Below, piece by piece: positions 25,996 to 35,502 of a DNA stretch of 64,000 bases. Within the stretch, counting starts at the first letter, position 1. Each line of letters begins with the position of its first letter. The position numbers and the translations under genes were made by a program. The notes beneath the pieces were generated by a model. It ran no database searches and had not been told where the DNA came from. It saw only the letters and a list, made by a program, of their open reading frames with translations. The DNA is from Alteromonas hispanica (GTDB lineage Bacteria; Pseudomonadota; Gammaproteobacteria; Enterobacterales; Alteromonadaceae): NCBI RefSeq assembly GCF_010500915.1, contig NZ_JAAAWP010000010.1, forward strand, positions 1-64,000. The letters run 5' to 3'.

Positions 25996-26885
25996 TCCGT
26001 ACAATTCTCGCTCCTTTTACTTTCGTTGTTCATATAACGCTACAACTACTAAATCTCGCGTTATGGGGAAGTCTTATTATTGTGCTGGGCTTAGTAAAAC
26101 TGGTATTGCCCAACGGTAAAATAAGGTCGCTATGGAATAGCGTAATGCACTGGCTAATGTTTAGCTTTGGGCGCATTAGTGTGCTGCTTATTCGTATGTT
26201 TAATGCCATTGATATCGAATACGCAATTCATGGCGAACTGGCAAAAGACCGTTGGTACCTAATTATTGCTAACCATCTCAGCTACTTAGATATTATTTTG
26301 CTTATCGAGTTTGCTACTCACCGAATTCCTGCGCCAAAATTCTTTTTGAAAAAAGAGCTTATATGGTTGCCGTTCGTTGGCTTGGGCGCGTGGGCCTTAG
26401 ATATGCCGTTTATGCGCAGATATTCCCGCACCTACATAGAAAAGTATCCAGAGAAAAAAGGTAAGGACCTGGAGACCACTAAAGCGTATTGTGAAAAATT
26501 TAGAACGGTGCCAACTACTGTTATCAATTTTGTTGAGGGCACGCGATTCACACCCGAAAAGCATGCGCTAAAGAAAAGCCCCTATACGCATTTGCTGCCA
26601 GCAAAAGCTGGTGGAGTGTCTTTTACTCTTGCGGCAATGGGAGAACTATTTACCAACGTGTTGGACATTTCTCTGTTGTACCCCAATAATCAAAAGCATC
26701 CAATGATGGCTATGCTTTGTGGCACCATGACTAAAATAATAATAGATGTAAATGTAGAGCCTGTTCCAGAATTGCAACAGAACTCCCAGCGCAATGAATC
26801 TGAATTCCGGCTTTATTTCCAAGACTGGTTAAATAACCTTTGGAAAAATAAAGATACGCGAATTAAAAACCTGTTGGAGTCATAA
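25992..26885 (+). CDS. 1-acylglycerol-3-phosphate acyltransferase-like (YihG type), copy 2
   Basis: This 297-residue paralogue of the preceding protein shares FLKKELIWLPFVGLGAWALDM, PFMRRYSRTYIEKYPE, FVEGTRFT and the HX4D motif NHLSYLD. The start is ATG 25992, within the ATGA overlap; a longer frame from 25923 lies inside copy 1. The conserved catalytic motifs in both copies suggest that both are active, perhaps with different acyl preferences (inference). The MscS-type channel gene follows after 3 bases. Confidence 0.9.
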   Translation: MIRTILAPFTFVVHITLQLLNLALWGSLIIVLGLVKLVLPNGKIRSLWNSVMHWLMFSFGRISVLLIRMFNAIDIEYAIHGELAKDRWYLIIANHLSYLDIILLIEFATHRIPAPKFFLKKELIWLPFVGLGAWALDMPFMRRYSRTYIEKYPEKKGKDLETTKAYCEKFRTVPTTVINFVEGTRFTPEKHALKKSPYTHLLPAKAGGVSFTLAAMGELFTNVLDISLLYPNNQKHPMMAMLCGTMTKIIIDVNVEPVPELQQNSQRNESEFRLYFQDWLNNLWKNKDTRIKNLLES

Positions 26886-26888
26886 ATC

Positions 26889-28172
26889 ATGGAAGTCAGT
26901 TCCTCTTTTCGCGAGACTTTTGTTCACTTGGTGAATGATATTTTTCCGGAACTTACAACCGGTGAACCGCTGTTTAACGTCCTTGCCACTAGTGCAATTT
27001 TGCTTGTCTCTGTGGTGATTTATGTCATTGCTCGCCTTTTAATTAGGCCTCAAATTGCGCGAATCGTCTATAAGTCGAACAACGTGTGGGACAATGCGCT
27101 GCAAGAATACGGCTTTTTTAGACGCTTAATGCACCTGTTTCCAGCGCTATTTATTTATATAACCACGCCTATCCTGATCGATGAAGGTGCCGTACTACGT
27201 GGCTTTTTAATCAAAAGTGCACAGCTTTATATGCTTTACAGCGGATTACTTGCACTTTACGCCATGCTCAGCACCGTCGAGTATGTATACAACTCTTCTT
27301 CGCTGGCGAAACGAGCCCCGATTACTGGCTTCATTCAAGTCACCAAGCTTGCTTTCGCTATTGTGACTATATTGCTCAGTATTTCTTTAATTGTTGATAG
27401 AAGCCCTCTGCTGATTGTGTCGGGTCTTACCGCCATAGCCGCCGTACTACTTCTCATTTTCAGAGATACGATCCTGGGTTTTGTCGCTGGAATTCAAATT
27501 GCGGCCAACCGTATGTTCAATACTGGTGATTGGATATCGATGCAAAAATACGAGGTTGATGGCGAAATTAAAGAAATTGGTCTTACAAATGTTAAGGTGC
27601 AAAACTGGGATAAAACAATTTCTACCCTCCCTACATACAGCCTTACTACGGAAGCAGTAAAGAACTGGCGCGGAATGCAGGAGTCTGGCGGACGTAGAAT
27701 AAAACGTGCAATTTATTTAGACATTCACTCTATAAAGCTGTGCGACAACGATATGCTAGAGCGGTTCTCAAAAATTCGATACATCAACGACTATATAGAG
27801 AAGAAAAAGAATGAACTGCAGGCCTACCACAGAGACTCTTCTATTGATGAGTCTGACTTGCTGAACAGCAGACGTTTGACGAACGTAGGAACATTTCGCG
27901 CGTACTTAGAAGCGTACTTGAGAAAGCACCCTCATATTAATCAAGAGCTTACATTGATGGTAAGACAGCTCCCGCCAAATGAGTTGGGGTTGCCACTTGA
28001 AATTTATTGTTTTAGTGCAAGGCAAGACTGGGTGGACTATGAAAAAGTGCAGGCTGACATTTTTGACCACGTAATTGCAATGCTCGACCCTTTTGATTTG
28101 CGAGCCTACCAACGTGATAGCCATTTAAGCAGCTTACACTTAGCCAGAGAGGTTGAAAAAACGTCCGGTTAA
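26889..28172 (+). CDS. ybdG: Mechanosensitive channel of the MscS superfamily (YbdG-like)
   Basis: The 427-residue product has about five membrane helices, then the MscS pore and beta domain (GLTAIAAVLLLIFRDTILGF then VAGIQIAANRMFNTGDWI), IGLTNVKVQNWDKTISTLPT, and a long C-terminal cytoplasmic domain with TNVGTFRAYLEAYLRKHP and LTLMVRQLPP. These features match Escherichia coli YbdG (415 aa), a miniconductance channel that releases solutes under osmotic downshift. It is the third gene of the acyltransferase operon, so lipid composition and membrane tension may be linked. A bidirectional terminator follows. Confidence 0.93.
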   Translation: MEVSSSFRETFVHLVNDIFPELTTGEPLFNVLATSAILLVSVVIYVIARLLIRPQIARIVYKSNNVWDNALQEYGFFRRLMHLFPALFIYITTPILIDEGAVLRGFLIKSAQLYMLYSGLLALYAMLSTVEYVYNSSSLAKRAPITGFIQVTKLAFAIVTILLSISLIVDRSPLLIVSGLTAIAAVLLLIFRDTILGFVAGIQIAANRMFNTGDWISMQKYEVDGEIKEIGLTNVKVQNWDKTISTLPTYSLTTEAVKNWRGMQESGGRRIKRAIYLDIHSIKLCDNDMLERFSKIRYINDYIEKKKNELQAYHRDSSIDESDLLNSRRLTNVGTFRAYLEAYLRKHPHINQELTLMVRQLPPNELGLPLEIYCFSARQDWVDYEKVQADIFDHVIAMLDPFDLRAYQRDSHLSSLHLAREVEKTSG

Positions 28173-28210
28173 TTCCTTTCATATTGCCATTGGCTACAAC
28201 AATAGCGCAT

Positions 28211-28239
28211 AAAAAACCGGCTTTGTGAGCCGGTTTTTT
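28211..28239. terminator. Bidirectional terminator between ybdG and the small membrane gene
   Basis: AAAAAACCGGCT (28211-28222) pairs perfectly with 28228-28239 around a 5-base loop, with U-runs on both transcripts. The flanking genes are convergent. Confidence 0.92.
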
Positions 28240-28263
28240 ATTTTTTTACTATCCACAGTTCTA

Positions 28264-28455
28264 CTAACTTATTGCGTAAGTCATTAGTAGAAAAATAACT
28301 AAACCAGTTACGCCGAAAAAGCCATACTCTACTTTTTCCTGCATACCTTCAGCACCAGTTTTTGCTGTAATAAAACCCATAACGATGCTGCTAAGCCCAA
28401 GCGTAAAGGCAATTAGCGCAACACCGAACATAATTGCATTAGTCCAATCAGCCAT
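28264..28455 (-). CDS. Small two-helix membrane protein, unknown
   Basis: The 63-residue product has two hydrophobic helices (about residues 8-29 and 44-62) joined by a short polar loop (TAKTGAEGMQEKVEY). AAGGGGTT precedes the ATG. It is monocistronic and ends in the shared terminator. No family recognised. Length and composition look like a real small protein rather than a chance frame, since it has its own ribosome-binding site and terminator. Confidence 0.7.
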   Translation of the reverse strand: MADWTNAIMFGVALIAFTLGLSSIVMGFITAKTGAEGMQEKVEYGFFGVTGLVIFLLMTYAIS

Positions 28456-28788
28456 TGTGTTAACCCCTTAATTTAATTGGGCGTATTATGCATCAATTCA
28501 TCTCTATTGAACATATTTCGGTGGGGTTTAATTTTATGAGAAACAGCAGCAATTGAGTAAAATTTGATCGTAGTCAAAATAACTACTTTATTAGCATTTT
28601 TGCCAAAAATTAAACTTGCTGTAATTCGTTAGAAAAAAATAAAAAGTTAAGCCATTGAAAATAAATGATTTTAATATGTGGCATCTGCATTGCTAAAGCT
28701 TATGTATCAATGAGCTAAACCGTCTGTGACATCCAGCTCATCAAATGAACAATGTTTTTATCGTTAAGTCACGATTAGGGATTTTATA
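28456..28788. other. AT-rich intergenic region without a visible gene
   Basis: This 333-base gap separates two divergent genes. It must contain both promoters, but the AT-rich sequence offers several weak -10/-35 pairs and I could not choose among them. No RNA gene, repeat or terminator was seen. Confidence 0.5.
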
Positions 28789-29589
28789 ATGTCGAACAAG
28801 CTTTTACTTTCAGTTGCTGTAACTGGCGCATTACTAAGTGGTCAGGTTTTGGCTCATGATAACAGTTGCGATATCGAGTTAGATGGTCAATTGCAATATT
28901 ACCAAGGTGACCTAACCGTAAATATGGACAATGGGTCGATTCTTAACATTAACTCTAATCGCGACCTCACAGTTAACGGTGAAACAGTCGCGTTAACTAA
29001 AGACCAACAAAGCTACGTAAACGATTATTACAATAGCATCGATACAGCAATTCCAATGACCTTAACAATAGCAAGTGAAGGCTTAGAAGTGGCTAGTGTG
29101 GCGGTAACCGAAGTTTTTGGAGAATTGCTTGGCAGTGGCAGTGACCTTGATAACGATTTCCAAGCGCTGTTCGACTCTCTCGATCAAAAATTGGCTCGCT
29201 CCTTTTACGACGATGCAGGCAACATTCGAGTAGACTCTTCAAAATTTGATGAGCCTGGTTGGTTTGACGAAAGCTGGGAAGCTGAGTTTGAAGAGCAAAT
29301 TGAATCATTAATTAGTGAGTCTATGGGCCGCATTCTTATCGCTCTTGGTACACAGATGCTGTGGGAAGGAGGCGATATGTCTGAGTTTGAGCAAAAAATG
29401 GAACGTTTTGGAGACGACCTAGAGTACCGCTTAGAAGCAAAGGCAGCATCGCTTGAAGAAAAAGGTAACGCATTGTGCGATGTGCTTAAAAAGGCTGATT
29501 ATGCAGAATCAAAAATGCAAGCTTCTATACCGGGTCTAGATGGCTTGAACCTTATAGAATTAGAAGGTCACAGCGAGTTAAGAATGTAA
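28789..29589 (+). CDS. yggN: DUF2884 (YggN) family periplasmic protein
   Basis: The 266-residue product begins with a Sec signal peptide (about residues 1-22, LSGQVLA). The mature part starts HDNSCDIELDGQLQYYQGDL and resembles YggN/DUF2884. It is acidic, with a predicted long helix region (about 140-235) and two Cys that may pair. The function of the family is unknown. It is monocistronic; a terminator follows. Confidence 0.85.
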   Translation: MSNKLLLSVAVTGALLSGQVLAHDNSCDIELDGQLQYYQGDLTVNMDNGSILNINSNRDLTVNGETVALTKDQQSYVNDYYNSIDTAIPMTLTIASEGLEVASVAVTEVFGELLGSGSDLDNDFQALFDSLDQKLARSFYDDAGNIRVDSSKFDEPGWFDESWEAEFEEQIESLISESMGRILIALGTQMLWEGGDMSEFEQKMERFGDDLEYRLEAKAASLEEKGNALCDVLKKADYAESKMQASIPGLDGLNLIELEGHSELRM

Positions 29590-29646
29590 ATAAAATAGCG
29601 ACAAAACTTAGCAAAAACATAAGAACTTTTCTGTTTTAACGTAAAG

Positions 29647-29676
29647 AAGCTGAACGCGAAGGTGTTCGGCTTTTTG
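29647..29676 (+). terminator. Terminator after the yggN-like gene
   Basis: AAGCTGAAC (29647-29655) pairs with GTTCGGCTT (29664-29672) with one G-T pair, followed by T. Confidence 0.75.
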
Positions 29677-29795
29677 TTCATTTTCACTACTCCTCAATTT
29701 CCCTCTCCACTCACAAATACATATTAGCCTGATATACTGAAAGCTATAAATGAATGCCATACAAATTTTAGTACGGATGTTAGGACACATAGCTT

Positions 29796-30632
29796 ATGCA
29801 GAAAAAAGTAGTGATTACGGGTTACGGTTGGATGGCGGGTTATCTAGGAAATGCGTTGTTAAGTAGCGATAGTCCTATCAACGCAACCATAGTGGGCACA
29901 ACACGAAGTGATGAAAAACGTATATCCCTTGGTGAACAACAGATCACAGCGGTTAAATTTGCCCTTGGCGATGATACCGCAGAGCTATGTAAGCATATGT
30001 CTGGCGCTACCTTTATTATCAATATTCCACCAGGTAGAAGAAACACTCAGTTAGATGGCTTTACTCAGCAAGTTATTGCACTGATTGATGATGCAGTGGC
30101 AGCGCAGGTGGCCCATATTATTTTTATCAGCACTACATCGGTATACGGTGATAGCACAAACGAAACACTCACTGAGTCAAGCTCTACTGCACCTGAAACA
30201 GCATCGGCAAAAGCACATGTCGCGATAGAAAAGCATTTAGCGTCAGTGTCGTCGCAGGTTGATTATACAGTGCTTCGTTTGGCGGGCTTGGTTGGTCCAG
30301 ACCGTCACCCTGCACGCTCATTAAGCGGACGGGAGTTACCTGCGGGCAACAAGCGTATAAACCTTGTGCATATTAGCGATGTGGTTAACGCTCTGGTGAG
30401 TGTTATTTGCACTCCGTTGCAAAACAAAACTCTGCACCTATGCAGTGAACTTCACCCTAAACGCGGCGAATATTATGCTCGCGCAGCATCGGCGCTTAAT
30501 CTCCCGTTGCCCATCTTCTCTGACACCGAATCTGAGGCCAAGGGCAAAGTAGTTGATGCCACAGCAAGCTGGAAAGCATTGAAGATTACTCCTCGCTTTT
30601 CAAACCCAGATGATATGTACTCCGGTAAATAA
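29796..30632 (+). CDS. NAD(P)-binding Rossmann protein (YeeZ-like epimerase family)
   Basis: The 278-residue product starts with VVITGYGWMAGYLGNALL, a GxxGxxG-type dinucleotide-binding motif. It continues with FISTTSVYGDS (Ser/Tyr region of extended SDRs), LRLAGLVGPDRHP and NLVHISDVVNAL. This pattern fits the YeeZ branch of NAD-dependent epimerase-like proteins, whose substrates are unknown. The YxxxK motif is not clear, so catalysis is uncertain. It is monocistronic with a strong terminator. Confidence 0.85.
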   Translation: MQKKVVITGYGWMAGYLGNALLSSDSPINATIVGTTRSDEKRISLGEQQITAVKFALGDDTAELCKHMSGATFIINIPPGRRNTQLDGFTQQVIALIDDAVAAQVAHIIFISTTSVYGDSTNETLTESSSTAPETASAKAHVAIEKHLASVSSQVDYTVLRLAGLVGPDRHPARSLSGRELPAGNKRINLVHISDVVNALVSVICTPLQNKTLHLCSELHPKRGEYYARAASALNLPLPIFSDTESEAKGKVVDATASWKALKITPRFSNPDDMYSGK

Positions 30633-30653
30633 TAAGCCAGATTTACAATAAAT

Positions 30654-30685
30654 AAAAAAGGGATGGCGTTTGCCATCCCTTTTTT
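30654..30685. terminator. Terminator after the YeeZ-like gene
   Basis: A 14-bp perfect stem (30654-30667 with 30672-30685) around a GTTT loop, A-rich on one side and T-rich on the other, can work in both directions. The next gene (to 30764) is convergent. Confidence 0.92.
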
Positions 30686-30763
30686 GAATGTAATTCTTAT
30701 TAGATTGTAACTATTAAATTGTAACGAGCACTTTTTGTAAAAACAACAGCGCCCGTATAATGA

Positions 30764-32185
30764 CTAACCGAATAAACTTATGCCGAAGTATTTAACGGCC
30801 ACTGTGTTGACGAAGATGACCAGTAAAATTAGCGGAATAAACGTTTTAAGCGAAATATCGACGTATTTTTCGAACCAGCTGCCGCGATAATCACTGCTGC
30901 CCTCTTCCAGTGACGCATTGAAGTTAGCGGTTTTCCAACGGTAGGTCACAAACAAGCAAATCAATAAGCCATTCAGTGGCAGTATAGTTTCGTAAAAAAC
31001 ATCGATGATCACATCAAAGAACGACTTATCGGCCCCAGCGTAACTTACGAAGGTGGTTAACGCCTCTATCTTACCGAAGGAAAGTGCACTTAAGATAGCT
31101 AGTACTATCATAATACTTCCCAATGAGGCCAATGCCCATTTACGGCTTACACCTTTCTCGTCCATTAGCGCTGCTACCGGCACCTCAAATATTGAAACTA
31201 GCGAGGTAATAGCAGCAAAAAATACGAGTAAGAAAAACATGCTAGCAACTATTGAAGCGCCTAAATAACCGATAGACTCCTGCAACGCCAAGAAGATACT
31301 TGGTAGATAGGTAAATATCATACCTACCGAAGACTCGCTTAAATCATTAGGGTTGATGTCTGGGTTGAAAGAGAAAATGGCGGGTAAAATCATTAAACCA
31401 GCAGTAAATGCAACCGCTGTATCAGTAAGTGCCACCAGCTTTGCAGAAGTTGGTACGTCAGCCGATTTATCTATGTAGCTGCCATAGGTAATGAGGATCC
31501 CCATTCCTAACGATAACGAGAAGAACGCTTGCGCTAGCGCGCCGTTTATTACCTCTGCATTTAATTTCGAAAAGTCAGGTACAACATAAAACTTGACTCC
31601 CGCCATGGCGTTATCTTGCGTCAAAACAAAAATAACCAACCCAATAAGCATCACGAAAAGAGCAGGCATAAGAAGCTTTGCCGCTTTTTCGATCCCCTCT
31701 TTAACACCGCCTTGCAAAATCAGATACACCACCCCAACAACGACAGCCATGTAAGCGAAAATCGAAGGAGAATTTATAAAAATACCAAAGGTCTCTGGGT
31801 CAGCGAGTTTGTCTAAATTGCCACTGACAGCCTCGTATAAATAACCAAAAATCCACACTGTAATAACCATGTAAAACACGGCTATCATAAATGGAGTCGC
31901 TATTGCTAACCACCCTGCAAGTTTCCATTTTGGACTGTTGTTACTGATTGAGTTGTAGGCACCTAAAGGGTCCTTTTTTGCATGACGACCCACTGACATT
32001 TCAGCCATCATTACAGGCAAGCAAATCGCGAATACAAATATGGCGTACATTAATAAGAATGCACCGCCGCCGTTTTTTGCTGCTCCTACCGGAAAGCCAA
32101 CCAAATTACCAATACCAACTGCAGAACCTGCAGCTGCCAAAATAAAACCTATGCGCGATCCGAACTGTTCTCTGGCCCCGCTCAT
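30764..32185 (-). CDS. Sodium-dependent transporter, NSS/SNF family
   Basis: The 473-residue protein has about 11-12 membrane helices. The N-terminal signature FGSRIGFILAAAGSAVGIGN then LVGFP is the sodium and substrate site of the neurotransmitter:sodium symporter family (LeuT-like). Bacterial members import amino acids with Na+. The start ATG 32185 is preceded by GGAAGGGAT; a longer frame to 32308 is not supported. The substrate cannot be deduced. Na+-coupled uptake fits a marine bacterium. Confidence 0.92.
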   Translation of the reverse strand: MSGAREQFGSRIGFILAAAGSAVGIGNLVGFPVGAAKNGGGAFLLMYAIFVFAICLPVMMAEMSVGRHAKKDPLGAYNSISNNSPKWKLAGWLAIATPFMIAVFYMVITVWIFGYLYEAVSGNLDKLADPETFGIFINSPSIFAYMAVVVGVVYLILQGGVKEGIEKAAKLLMPALFVMLIGLVIFVLTQDNAMAGVKFYVVPDFSKLNAEVINGALAQAFFSLSLGMGILITYGSYIDKSADVPTSAKLVALTDTAVAFTAGLMILPAIFSFNPDINPNDLSESSVGMIFTYLPSIFLALQESIGYLGASIVASMFFLLVFFAAITSLVSIFEVPVAALMDEKGVSRKWALASLGSIMIVLAILSALSFGKIEALTTFVSYAGADKSFFDVIIDVFYETILPLNGLLICLFVTYRWKTANFNASLEEGSSDYRGSWFEKYVDISLKTFIPLILLVIFVNTVAVKYFGISLFG

Positions 32186-32399
32186 ATCCCTTCCTCTTGT
32201 TGAGTTATTGTTATGTTTATCAGGATGGTATGTTTTGAAGTGACTCACAACGGCGTCAACGCCTTGTATTCCAGACTCTATAGACCACGTATAGGCTCTA
32301 CAGGCCAATTAATACGCTGCACCATACCCCAAAAGATATGGTAACAGCAGTGTAATAAAAAGTCTTGAGGTTGAACTAAAGGAATCGTAACAAAGCGTA

Positions 32400-33125
32400 T
32401 TACCAAGTTACCACTTCGCCATCCCAGTCGATAAAATGGCAAATTTGGTCTCGATCTAGCTTTGAAACGTGGGTAAAAAGCTGATCTGCGGTAAACTCAG
32501 GAGTGAATAGTTTTTTAGCAGCAACATTCTTTTGAAATGGCTTTGAAAGCCCAGTGTCTACCGTTCCAGGGTGATAACACACCAGCATGGCGTTTTTCAC
32601 TCTGCGTTTATATTCGATTGATGCGGTCTTCACTAGCATGTTCAGAGCTGCCTTCGATGCTCTGTAACCATACCAGCCGCCAAACCCGTTATCGGAAATA
32701 CTGCCCACACGAGCACTGAGGCACACAACAGTAGAGTGGTTTTTGTCCATTACGTTAACCAAATACTTAAGCCATAAGGCAGGGATGATAGAATTCACCG
32801 CAAAGTAAGATGTCAACGCTGATTCGTTCATGTCTTCCAAGCGTTTTTCAGGTTTCACGCCTAGCTCGTCGTTTTGCAACACCCCTGTTGTAATAACCAC
32901 GTTATTTAAAGTTGTACCTTGACTTTTTAGCTCATCGACGAAGGCCGCAATATTGGTTTCATTATGCTCTGTCATAGCTTTTGCCGTAACGGTATTGGGC
33001 CAACTGTCGTCTGTAGCGCCGCTTCGACTCACCGCAATAACTTCATCGCCGTTGTCAGCATAGCGTTTAACAATAGCTCTACCAATGCCGCCTGAGGCCC
33101 CAATAATAAGTGTTTTATTTGTCAT
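32400..33125 (-). CDS. Short-chain dehydrogenase/reductase (SDR)
   Basis: The 241-residue product has the NAD(P) motif GASGGIGRAI (about residue 9), the NNVVITTG region replacing NNAG, the catalytic Ser in CLSARVGS and the active site YGYRASKAALN (YxxxK with Ser). It resembles CsgA-like C-factor SDRs. The substrate is unknown. The gene overlaps the upstream DCC-family gene by 11 bases, so the two are co-translated. Confidence 0.9.
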   Translation of the reverse strand: MTNKTLIIGASGGIGRAIVKRYADNGDEVIAVSRSGATDDSWPNTVTAKAMTEHNETNIAAFVDELKSQGTTLNNVVITTGVLQNDELGVKPEKRLEDMNESALTSYFAVNSIIPALWLKYLVNVMDKNHSTVVCLSARVGSISDNGFGGWYGYRASKAALNMLVKTASIEYKRRVKNAMLVCYHPGTVDTGLSKPFQKNVAAKKLFTPEFTADQLFTHVSKLDRDQICHFIDWDGEVVTW

Positions 33126-33510
33126 TGGTCTCTCCTGGTATACAGCGATCGCAACCGCGTTTTTTGCCCGTTAGCAGATAGGAAATAGTATATCTATGCT
33201 TGGCAAACACATTATAAAAAGCATCTGCAATTATACGAATTCCGGGCCACCGCAGTGGCGCATACAGCCAGCCCACCCCAACAGCTTTCCATGCTTCGTG
33301 AGTAACATCGAGGCCCGTTATTAACGTGCCATCATCTCTGAGTGCGTGTATTCTGGCATTGAGTGCGTGCCAGTCTAATGTGGGATAGCGCTCGTTAAAG
33401 CCCGGCTCTTGAATATCAACCAGCGTTAATCGCTTGTGCTTGTCTCGTTTTTTGAGGTGCTTCATTTCTGTCATGCACAACGGACAATAGCCATCATAAA
33501 AAATAATCAC
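33115..33510 (-). CDS. DCC/DUF393 family thiol-disulfide oxidoreductase-like protein
   Basis: The 131-residue product starts with IIFYDGYCPLCMTEM, the CxxC motif that defines DUF393 (YuxK-like) proteins with a thioredoxin-related fold. A second Cys pair (CDRC) lies near the C-terminus. The conserved WLYAPLRWPG follows the usual family pattern. A redox role is inferred only from the motif. It is the first gene of the two-gene operon with the SDR. Confidence 0.88.
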   Translation of the reverse strand: MIIFYDGYCPLCMTEMKHLKKRDKHKRLTLVDIQEPGFNERYPTLDWHALNARIHALRDDGTLITGLDVTHEAWKAVGVGWLYAPLRWPGIRIIADAFYNVFAKHRYTISYLLTGKKRGCDRCIPGETNDK

Positions 33511-33665
33511 TACAAAACCTCAAGTTAATTGGAAACGTACTAAAGCGCACGAAAGGTGTTTTTTTATTTATTATGCCTTTATACGCTAAAAAAACATGCT
33601 TGGATGACTTGAGTTAGACGTAGGTGAAACCCACACTACTGTCATTGAAATTAAGAGGTTTTATC

Positions 33666-34205
33666 ATGGCAAATTTACAGGTCGCTACGCTAGCTGGCGG
33701 ATGCTTCTGGTGTATTGAATCGGCATTTAATTCTGTCGATGGAGTTGAAAAGGCATTATCTGGCTATGCCGGTGGCGAAGACCCAGCGCCTACATATGAA
33801 AAAGTATGTGGTGGCAATACCGGTCATGCTGAAGTGGTACGGGTAACGTTTGATGCAGACAAACTTACCTATCGCGAGGTTCTGGAAATTTTCTTCGCAC
33901 TGCACAACCCAACACAGCTTAATCGCCAGGGAAATGATGTTGGCACTCAATATCGAAGTGCAATTTTCTACCATGACTTAGGTCAAAAAGCCGAAGCTGA
34001 AAAGATTATTGCCGAGATAAGCAACGATGAAATCTGGCCAGACCCAGTCGTTACAGAGGTTGTTGAGATTAATAACTATCACGAAGCCGAGAGCTATCAC
34101 CAAGATTATTTTAAAAATAATCCACAAAACCAGTATTGCTCAATGGTGGTGGCTCCAAAACTGGCAAAATTTAAGAAGACGTTTGCTTCTAAGCTTCGAA
34201 GCTAA
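33666..34205 (+). CDS. msrA: Peptide methionine-S-sulfoxide reductase MsrA
   Basis: MsrA repairs oxidised methionine (S-sulfoxide) in proteins. The 179-residue product has the active-site GGCFWC, the FFALHNPTQLNRQGNDVGTQ and YRS motif and HQDYF. The resolving Cys is probably in QYCSMV near residue 157. The start ATG 33666 is preceded by AAGAGG; the frame extends to 33624 but without a better start. It is monocistronic and divergent from the SDR/DCC operon. No msrB is adjacent. Confidence 0.96.
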   Translation: MANLQVATLAGGCFWCIESAFNSVDGVEKALSGYAGGEDPAPTYEKVCGGNTGHAEVVRVTFDADKLTYREVLEIFFALHNPTQLNRQGNDVGTQYRSAIFYHDLGQKAEAEKIIAEISNDEIWPDPVVTEVVEINNYHEAESYHQDYFKNNPQNQYCSMVVAPKLAKFKKTFASKLRS

Positions 34206-34268
34206 GCCTAGATAGCGCTGGTCTCTCATAGACAATTTATATCCAATTGAGAGGCAATAAAAAGACGG

Positions 34269-34304
34269 CAGCCAAGTGTACCTTATCACAAGGGCACTTG
34301 GCTG
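34269..34304 (-). terminator. Stem-loop between msrA and the lipoprotein gene
   Basis: CAGCCAAGTG (34269-34278) and CACTTGGCTG (34295-34304) are perfect complements with a 16-base loop. On the minus strand it is followed by CCGTCTTTTTA, so it best fits as terminator of the lipoprotein gene. Confidence 0.6.
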
Positions 34305-34342
34305 TTTACACCCGCGCTGTTTTACGATTTACCGCTCAAAAA

Positions 34343-35461
34343 CTACTGAAACCAACTTGGATTTAGGGGAAGGGAGAATAGTAACGGAGCTAAGTCTTTA
34401 TATTTTTTCTCATCTACCTGACAAGAGGCATTTTTAAGATAATTTTTTTCCCAAGGATCGTTAATTATCCATAGGGTATTTTGCATCACCACCAGTCCCT
34501 CCATTGAAGCATTATCCATTACATAATCGCTGCAAGTTTCATTACCCTTCACTTTAAAAGTGATAGGGACTCTTAGCGTTGGCTGCTTGGCTGCAGTATC
34601 AATAACCCAAAGTTCATTGTCGTTTCTAGCCGCAGCTAAAAGGTACGTTTTCGCATTCTCTGTATGCAAGGTCAGCCCGTTTATGGGGTGATTGCCCGCA
34701 GCAAAAGTAGGCAGCAAAAGCTTAGGCTCTTGCACAACGGCAAATTCTGTTGATGAGAAAAAGTCGTTATTTACATCAACTGTAAAAATGCGCGGCTGCC
34801 CTGCAATATCCTTTTCTAATCCCAGATACAGAGTTCCATTATCATCCATGGTTAGCCCTTCAATACCATCGTTAGGAAAATTCCCTACATTGAATTTGGC
34901 GGGAAATTGAAGTGGACGCACATGGGTCATCGTGAAATTTCCGTCTTGCTTTCGAGCTAACCGCACCAGTAGTGTGGGGTAATCTGTAGACCCCGTGTTG
35001 CTGTATTTCGACTCACAACGAGGGCTTAATGCCCCAGTTCGAGTGGCATCTTCGGTTACGGTGTAAATAACATCATTGTCTCGAGGGTCTACAGCTAGCG
35101 CTTCTAAATCAGGCTCTGTGCTTAAATAATTATAAAAACAACTTCGCGTTACCCGAGATGAAAAAGTAAATTTGTCGGTGGATGAGAGCAGTGTTGATGA
35201 TGCTGGGTCAATTCGATGTAACTTTAACTGCTGACTTTTCTCTGCACTGGCGTCTGCAATTGTTAACAGCTCTCCATTTAAGGCAACCAATCCAGATGTT
35301 TGCGGGTCGTACATAACATCGCCATTGGGCTTGGTTATCCATTGTCCTGTTGTGACAGCAGTCATATCAGGCTTTTCAGGAGTAATGACAACCTCTTGTG
35401 GTTCGCTACATGCGGCAGCAAGAAAAAGAAAAACGCTACCAAGTAAAGCGTATTTTTGCAT
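34343..35461 (-). CDS. Lipoprotein with esterase-like/phytase-like propeller domain
   Basis: The 372-residue product has a lipoprotein signal (FLFLAAAC, Cys at about residue 18) and so is probably membrane-anchored in the periplasm. The rest has repeated beta-rich segments (DLEALAVDPRDNDVIYTVTE, IEGLTMDDNGTLYLGLEKD, NGLTLHTENAKTYLLAAARN, MEGLVVMQNTLWIINDPWEK) like propeller blades. It resembles the esterase-like phytase domain family (PF13449 from memory). Enzyme activity is unproven. It is monocistronic. Confidence 0.75.
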   Translation of the reverse strand: MQKYALLGSVFLFLAAACSEPQEVVITPEKPDMTAVTTGQWITKPNGDVMYDPQTSGLVALNGELLTIADASAEKSQQLKLHRIDPASSTLLSSTDKFTFSSRVTRSCFYNYLSTEPDLEALAVDPRDNDVIYTVTEDATRTGALSPRCESKYSNTGSTDYPTLLVRLARKQDGNFTMTHVRPLQFPAKFNVGNFPNDGIEGLTMDDNGTLYLGLEKDIAGQPRIFTVDVNNDFFSSTEFAVVQEPKLLLPTFAAGNHPINGLTLHTENAKTYLLAAARNDNELWVIDTAAKQPTLRVPITFKVKGNETCSDYVMDNASMEGLVVMQNTLWIINDPWEKNYLKNASCQVDEKKYKDLAPLLFSLPLNPSWFQ

Positions 35462-35502
35462 ATCGATAGTTCTCTTATATTCAGTTATTTGTTGTGTCAG
35501 TT

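Noticed and set aside
32329..32344. ACCATA...TATGGT stem after the SDR gene as a terminator
   Set aside because: There is no T-run on the minus strand and the stem is only 6 bp.
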